The position numbers were made by a program, and so were the translations under genes. DNA of 43,503 bases from Rhizobium sp. Q54 (lineage in GTDB: Bacteria > Bacteroidota > Bacteroidia > Flavobacteriales > Flavobacteriaceae): positions 1-43,503 of the forward strand of contig CALQAH020000016.1 in NCBI GenBank assembly GCA_943328505.2, in the 5' to 3' direction. Shown here piece after piece: positions 39,013 through 43,503 of this stretch (position 1 is its first letter; every line of letters starts with the position of its first letter). A model generated the notes under the pieces. The model was not told the DNA's origin, did not search any database, and saw only the letters and a program-made list of their open reading frames with translations.

Positions 39013-39927
39013 CTATTTGTCTAACAAAAACTCCAGCGGAATATGCAACCGCTCTGCCCAGGATTTTTCTGAATGATCTTTTCCAGGAAATAATAAGGTT
39101 ATCCAATTGGCTTTGTTAAATCCTTTTTCTCTCATAATATCATTTGCGGTTAATTGTAAAGAAAAGTACAATTCATCCAAAGTTTTATCACCATAATCAA
39201 AATAAATTCGGTTTGTTCGAGGATTCGGAAGATAAGTTCTCATATAGTCGAAAAAGGCTGCAGGAATAGGATTGTTTTCAATTTGATAAATCCCTGTCCA
39301 ATGTGTCGATAAGCACGCAGCAGCTCCAAAAACTTCGGGATATTCACAAATGGCATACATCGATATCAAGCCACCCATACTCGAACCCGCAATAAAAGTA
39401 TCGTCTTTATCCGTTAAAGTAGAAAAATGACTATCGATAAATGGTTTTAATTCGGTTACAATAAATTTGAGATAGTGGTCTGAAATTGGACTAAAGGTTT
39501 CATCTATTTTCCCCCTTGATAGTAGTTCATTTGAAACAAAGTTCTTTTCTTCATCAGTAAGTTTTTTGTAGACTTTTTGAGGAAAATATTCAGGATGTCT
39601 TTTCAATCCGTTATTCCATATACCAACAACAATAAGTTTTTTAATTTTTCCTTCTTCAATTAGCTTTCCCGCAGTTGCATCAACTTCCCAACTTTGTTTA
39701 TTCCAGGTGATAGTAGCATCAAAAAGCATCTGTCCATCGTGCATGTAAAGCACCGCATATTTTTCTTTTTCAGAATAATTATCAGGTAGCCAAACATCAA
39801 TGTTTCGGGCATCAACAAAACTCGATTTGAATTTTTCAAAATGTTGAATTGTACCACTAGTCGCTTTGGGAATTTGACAATAGAGTAAACTATTGAAAAG
39901 CAATGTAGCAACTAAACTAATTTTCAT
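39013..39927 (-). CDS. Secreted esterase, alpha/beta hydrolase (enterochelin esterase-like)
   Basis: 304 residues with an N-terminal export signal (LLFNSLLYCQ, cleavage likely before Gln18; the Cys could also serve in a lipobox, weakly). The alpha/beta hydrolase (esterase D/Fes type) has the oxyanion region YAVLYMHDGQMLF, nucleophile Ser183 in GSSMGG, and the C-terminal His in GKDHSEKSW. It cleaves ester bonds; the substrate is unknown. It follows a type IX cargo gene by 5 bp, so both are probably cotranscribed; the two products would act outside the cell. Confidence 0.88.
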   Translation of the reverse strand: MKISLVATLLFNSLLYCQIPKATSGTIQHFEKFKSSFVDARNIDVWLPDNYSEKEKYAVLYMHDGQMLFDATITWNKQSWEVDATAGKLIEEGKIKKLIVVGIWNNGLKRHPEYFPQKVYKKLTDEEKNFVSNELLSRGKIDETFSPISDHYLKFIVTELKPFIDSHFSTLTDKDDTFIAGSSMGGLISMYAICEYPEVFGAAACLSTHWTGIYQIENNPIPAAFFDYMRTYLPNPRTNRIYFDYGDKTLDELYFSLQLTANDIMREKGFNKANWITLLFPGKDHSEKSWAERLHIPLEFLLDK

Positions 39928-39932
39928 CAGAC

Positions 39933-42900
39933 TTATCGTTTCAAAGCAAAGTGACCTTTAGCACTTCGACCGTCTTCAAATTGAATAGAATACCAATAAT
40001 CGTCTGACGGCATCAAATGACCGTTGAATGTGCCATCCCAACCCTCACCGGTAGTTCCAATTTGTTTAAGTAATTTACCATACCTATCAAAAATATAAAT
40101 AATTGAACGGTAGTTAAATTCTTCACTAACACCTTTAACATTCCAAGTGTCATTATACCCATCGCCATTTGGCGTGAAATAATGTGGAATTCCAAGAACA
40201 GGAATTGTTATCGGCCCAACAGTACCACAGCCATCTTTATCCTTTATATAAACCGTATGGATTCCTGAAGGAACGTTGTTAAAGAAATTTTCATCGCGAT
40301 AAGGTCCCAAAATAGAATCTAACGCATATTCGTAATTACCAATACCAGAAACAGTTATTAAAATAGTATTGATATCGGCTAAATCGGTAACTTCAATATC
40401 CAAGACTTGAGCAATTTGGGAAGCTAAAACTTTAATTTCTCTGGTTTTGGTACAGTTGAAAGGACTTGTAACCGTTACACTATAATTGCCCTCAGTACTT
40501 ACTGTTAATGTTGGATTGTTTTCTCCAGGTAAAATTGCGCCTTCAAAATACCACTGGTAACTATAATTTGTAGTGCCATCAAGAATTCCACCATCTAATA
40601 CTATTTGAGTTTCAGGAAGGCATATTAATTCAGTCTCTTGTAAATCAATTAAAGGTGTTGGATGTACTATAAATGGAATGGTCAACTCGGCAGTACAAGT
40701 AGTATTAATTGCGTTTTCAACAACTACTCTAACATTTTGAGCGGCTGTTGTAAATGGATTTGGTAACGGACTTGGTAATGGTATATTGTTTTGGTCAAAA
40801 TAATATACGTTCATTCCTGTTTGTGTTCCAAGAATGCTAGCTTCAAAACCTGTTGTATCAAAATCTAGTAGGCCGTCTTGGTCTAAAGGATTGGGTTCGT
40901 CATCACAAATAGCGGTTAGTGATGAGTTAATTGAAAAGGCTTGAGGCAAATCATCTACAATAAACTGTAATTGAAATTCATCATAACAAGCTCCAGTCAA
41001 TACTTGCGTTGTATTATTAGTAACACGAATTGTGATAGTTTCGATAATATTTACATTATAAGGATTCGGTAAAGGGGAAGGTAATTGGGTTCCGTTTGCT
41101 CTAAAATATTTAACATTTACGCCCGTTTGACCATTTAAAACCGTTGCCTGTATAGTTGAAGTATCAAAACCATAAATCCCATTTTGATCATCATCGCAAT
41201 GACGAATTAGATTTTGTGAATTTATTGGATTTGCAAAAGGTAAAGCCTCTACAGTTAAAGTAACATAAGGTCCGAGACCAAAACACGCATTATCAACATT
41301 GCTTTCTACGCGGACCCAAATATCTTGAACATTTGGATAGCCAATGTTTCGATAATTTGTAATTGGAGAAATCGCTAATGAATTTCCAAAAGCATCGTTT
41401 TCAGCTAAAGCATCAGCTTGATTACGATAATATTTTATAGAATAATTTCCAGAAACAGGTAAAATGGCTTGAATATCATTTGAAACACTCGTTAAATCAA
41501 ATGAGGAAACACCATCTCTATCATCATTTACAGCATCAAGATAATCATCACATTTGTAAAAATCTCTATGGAAAGTTACAGGAAGTTGTGTTGCAGAAAC
41601 AGTTAAATTAAGTTGCCCTATTCTAAAACAGCCATTAACGGTTACAACTCTAACCCATACCGTAGTACTAGAAGTAGTAAAAGCTATTGGGTTTGCAATT
41701 AAAAATGCAGCATTAGCAGTAGTTGCGGCTAATGCATTTGTATAATACGTAAATGTTTCATTGGCTGCATCAATGGAGATGTCGGGTTCTTTCTGACGAA
41801 GGTTGAAACTTGAAATCCCATCGGTATCGTTATCACATTGGACTAAAATAATTGGAGTGGTAATAACCGGTAATGGATAGGTTGTTAATAGTGCACTTTG
41901 AGAATACAATCCGCACGTGTTCCCGTTTTTATTCAAAAACACTCTGTATTGATAGCCTACCATGGCTGGAGTTACATTGGAAACGGTTAATGTAATTGTT
42001 GTTGCGCCAGAATAAGTTGCACTATTGTTTATCGTAACCCAATTTACTCCTGAATCAGTTGACAATTGCCATTGGTAACTATTGACAGGATTTGAAGTGA
42101 CTGTAAAAGTAGCTGTTTGTAATTCGCAAGTTGCAAAATTTTGAGGTTGTACAGATATGGTAATAAGAGCAGGAGTCGTGTAATTTATATTTGGATTTGA
42201 ATAACCAAGTTCACTAGTTACAAGACCATTAGCATTTACAGAAAGTGGTGCAGTACCTAAAAAACCATCTGAATTTGAATCTAAAAAACCAGCCTCAATA
42301 ACATCATTACATAGGTCATTATCGCTATCAGATTCAATGGCATTATAAAAGCCATCGTTATCGGTATCCGCCAAAGTATAATTTAAATTGCCACTATCAA
42401 TAGAGGTTTCTAATGTATTCGCCAATCCGTTTGTTCCAAAATTACTGCCATCAACAATTCCGTTATTATTTGTGTCAGCTGCGTTACTTCCTGATTCATC
42501 TAGATCGTTTATACCATCGTTATCAGAATCTAAATCAAGATAGTCTAAAACACCATCAGTGTCTATATCAGATGGTACAACGCCATTTCCAAAAGTATCA
42601 TCAATTCCATCTTGGTTTGAATCTGTATTTGAAATAGCGGCAAAATTTTGCCCTTGGCTTTCAATATAATCCAGAACGGAATCATTGTCTGAATCCAAAT
42701 CAATTTGATCTGAAACCCCATCAGCATCGGAATCTATTGGAACACAAGTTGCAATTAATCGTAAGGCAACTCTACTTGTATTAGAATCAGACAAGTTTTT
42801 ATTGGTGATTTTCACTGAGTTTAAAAGATAACCATGTATTGAAAAAGTTCCAGTTCCTGCTAATAATGGAACGTTACTATTTAATCTAAATCTAATTTCA

Positions 42901-43503
42901 AAGGAAGAAAATTGAGTAACACCATTTTCATAGATACCATCGTAATTGGTATCAATTAAAAGTTGGTTTGTTGGATTTAAAATGGTTAACGTTTGATTAA
43001 CAGGACAACTTATAATAACTTCTGATTCGGATGTTAATAAATCAGGAGCAACAGCATTTGAATTATAATCTAGAGCGACACTAATTGGTTTTGTGAAATT
43101 TGAAAGCGCATAAGAAACTGTATTGTTTTTGCCAGAAGCTGCTTCGGTTACAAAATTTCCGTCATTTGCACCAACAATTGGCGATGCTGAAGGAGTTGCG
43201 CTTCCTGAAAAAGTAATTGCACCCGTATAAGAGTTGTTATAAGTTCCAATAGCAATATTTCCCGAAGTTATATTGACTAAATTGAAATTCTGATTACCAA
43301 ACGATTCTAAACAATTCGTAATGCCATCATTATCATTATCTAAATCAACATTGTCATTTACGTTATCATTATCCATGTCTGTTGGGCATGAACTAACAGG
43401 TATTGTATCTGATGTTAAAGTAGTTCCACAAGCGGATATGGTTGCCGATACATAATAATATCCCGGAACTGTTGGATTAAGTGTAGCACCACCAGGAATT
43501 AAA
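39933..43503 (-). CDS. Large secreted protein with type B T9SS sorting domain (5' end outside)
   Basis: The frame is open across the window edge, giving at least 1189 residues; an ATG at 43376 is only internal, since the 42 codons before it read as protein (PGGATLNPTVPGYYYVSATI). From the N-terminal side it has thrombospondin type 3-like calcium loops (DxDxDG, e.g. DSDNDGINDLDESGSN), Ig-like domains (~430-520), several ~100-residue repeats with CDDDxDG starts, and at the end a gliding-motility-type C-terminal domain: PHYFTPNGDGYNDTWNVKG, IYIFDRYGKLLKQI, GWDGTFNGHLMPSDDYWYSI. That tail is the type B signal for secretion through the type IX system. Probably a large adhesin or cell-surface protein. 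It lies 5 bp before the esterase gene. Confidence 0.9.
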   Translation of the reverse strand, partial: LIPGGATLNPTVPGYYYVSATISACGTTLTSDTIPVSSCPTDMDNDNVNDNVDLDNDNDGITNCLESFGNQNFNLVNITSGNIAIGTYNNSYTGAITFSGSATPSASPIVGANDGNFVTEAASGKNNTVSYALSNFTKPISVALDYNSNAVAPDLLTSESEVIISCPVNQTLTILNPTNQLLIDTNYDGIYENGVTQFSSFEIRFRLNSNVPLLAGTGTFSIHGYLLNSVKITNKNLSDSNTSRVALRLIATCVPIDSDADGVSDQIDLDSDNDSVLDYIESQGQNFAAISNTDSNQDGIDDTFGNGVVPSDIDTDGVLDYLDLDSDNDGINDLDESGSNAADTNNNGIVDGSNFGTNGLANTLETSIDSGNLNYTLADTDNDGFYNAIESDSDNDLCNDVIEAGFLDSNSDGFLGTAPLSVNANGLVTSELGYSNPNINYTTPALITISVQPQNFATCELQTATFTVTSNPVNSYQWQLSTDSGVNWVTINNSATYSGATTITLTVSNVTPAMVGYQYRVFLNKNGNTCGLYSQSALLTTYPLPVITTPIILVQCDNDTDGISSFNLRQKEPDISIDAANETFTYYTNALAATTANAAFLIANPIAFTTSSTTVWVRVVTVNGCFRIGQLNLTVSATQLPVTFHRDFYKCDDYLDAVNDDRDGVSSFDLTSVSNDIQAILPVSGNYSIKYYRNQADALAENDAFGNSLAISPITNYRNIGYPNVQDIWVRVESNVDNACFGLGPYVTLTVEALPFANPINSQNLIRHCDDDQNGIYGFDTSTIQATVLNGQTGVNVKYFRANGTQLPSPLPNPYNVNIIETITIRVTNNTTQVLTGACYDEFQLQFIVDDLPQAFSINSSLTAICDDEPNPLDQDGLLDFDTTGFEASILGTQTGMNVYYFDQNNIPLPSPLPNPFTTAAQNVRVVVENAINTTCTAELTIPFIVHPTPLIDLQETELICLPETQIVLDGGILDGTTNYSYQWYFEGAILPGENNPTLTVSTEGNYSVTVTSPFNCTKTREIKVLASQIAQVLDIEVTDLADINTILITVSGIGNYEYALDSILGPYRDENFFNNVPSGIHTVYIKDKDGCGTVGPITIPVLGIPHYFTPNGDGYNDTWNVKGVSEEFNYRSIIYIFDRYGKLLKQIGTTGEGWDGTFNGHLMPSDDYWYSIQFEDGRSAKGHFALKR

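Noticed and set aside
1..43503. Phage, defence system or biosynthetic gene cluster
   Set aside because: No phage, restriction, toxin-antitoxin or multi-enzyme biosynthetic genes were recognised; apart from the IS, the genes are mostly core functions.

Overview
The window reads as chromosome of a member of the Flavobacteriia, most likely Flavobacterium or a close relative. The DNA is AT-rich, promoters match the Bacteroidetes pattern (-33 TTG or TTTG, about 19 nt, -7 TAnnTTTG), there is a type B type IX secretion sorting domain, a SusC-like TonB receptor, a bacterial geranylgeranylglyceryl-phosphate synthase and a eukaryote/archaea-type prolyl-tRNA synthetase. Shine-Dalgarno sequences are weak or absent. 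Species-level identity is not claimed.

Layout. 1-3.9 kb: the end of one sensor kinase, a 600-bp gap, a small secreted protein made of five 11-residue repeats (IGGGRGNELPS), and a TPR sensor kinase/NarL-type regulator pair. This is the least ordinary part of the window. 3.9-8.7 kb: thiL, umuC-umuD, lepA. 9-14.7 kb: a dihydrouridine synthase, rbfA plus a LolC/E-type permease, and the ribosomal run rplM-rpsI-rpsB-tsf. 14.8-20.2 kb: a queuosine-precursor transporter, tag, aat, a DUF3127 protein with an SSB-like tail, a flavin reductase, an orphan kinase, a HIT protein, and greA with a terminator-like hairpin at the very start of its mRNA. 20.4-27.1 kb: a Rieske-like lipoprotein, a TonB receptor behind a clear TPP riboswitch (hence a thiamin receptor), then arfB, a DUF4301 protein, PnuT-like transporter, GGGP synthase and phosphopantetheinyl transferase. 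27.4-32.7 kb: ahcY, one complete IS3-family element, a FadL-like outer-membrane protein and a Tyr/Trp/Asn-rich lipoprotein. 32.8-38.9 kb: proS, tRNA-Glu plus rpsT on one promoter, a receiver protein with a PAS kinase, and typA. 39-43.5 kb: a secreted esterase and a large type IX cargo protein that runs off the window.

How they fit together. Translation dominates: lepA, rbfA, rplM, rpsI, rpsB, tsf, arfB, proS, rpsT, typA, tRNA-Glu and a tRNA modification gene. Thiamin appears three times: the riboswitch-controlled receptor, the inner-membrane PnuT candidate and ThiL. Signalling accounts for four kinases (one partial) and two regulators.

Interspersed elements include two copies of one palindromic intergenic repeat (27126-27232 and 38937-39009), a second type of palindromic repeat at 8694-8800, and the IS. 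The best candidate for something undescribed is the multi-copy repeat peptide beside the TPR kinase. All calls come from reading the sequence and remembered family knowledge; no database search was run.
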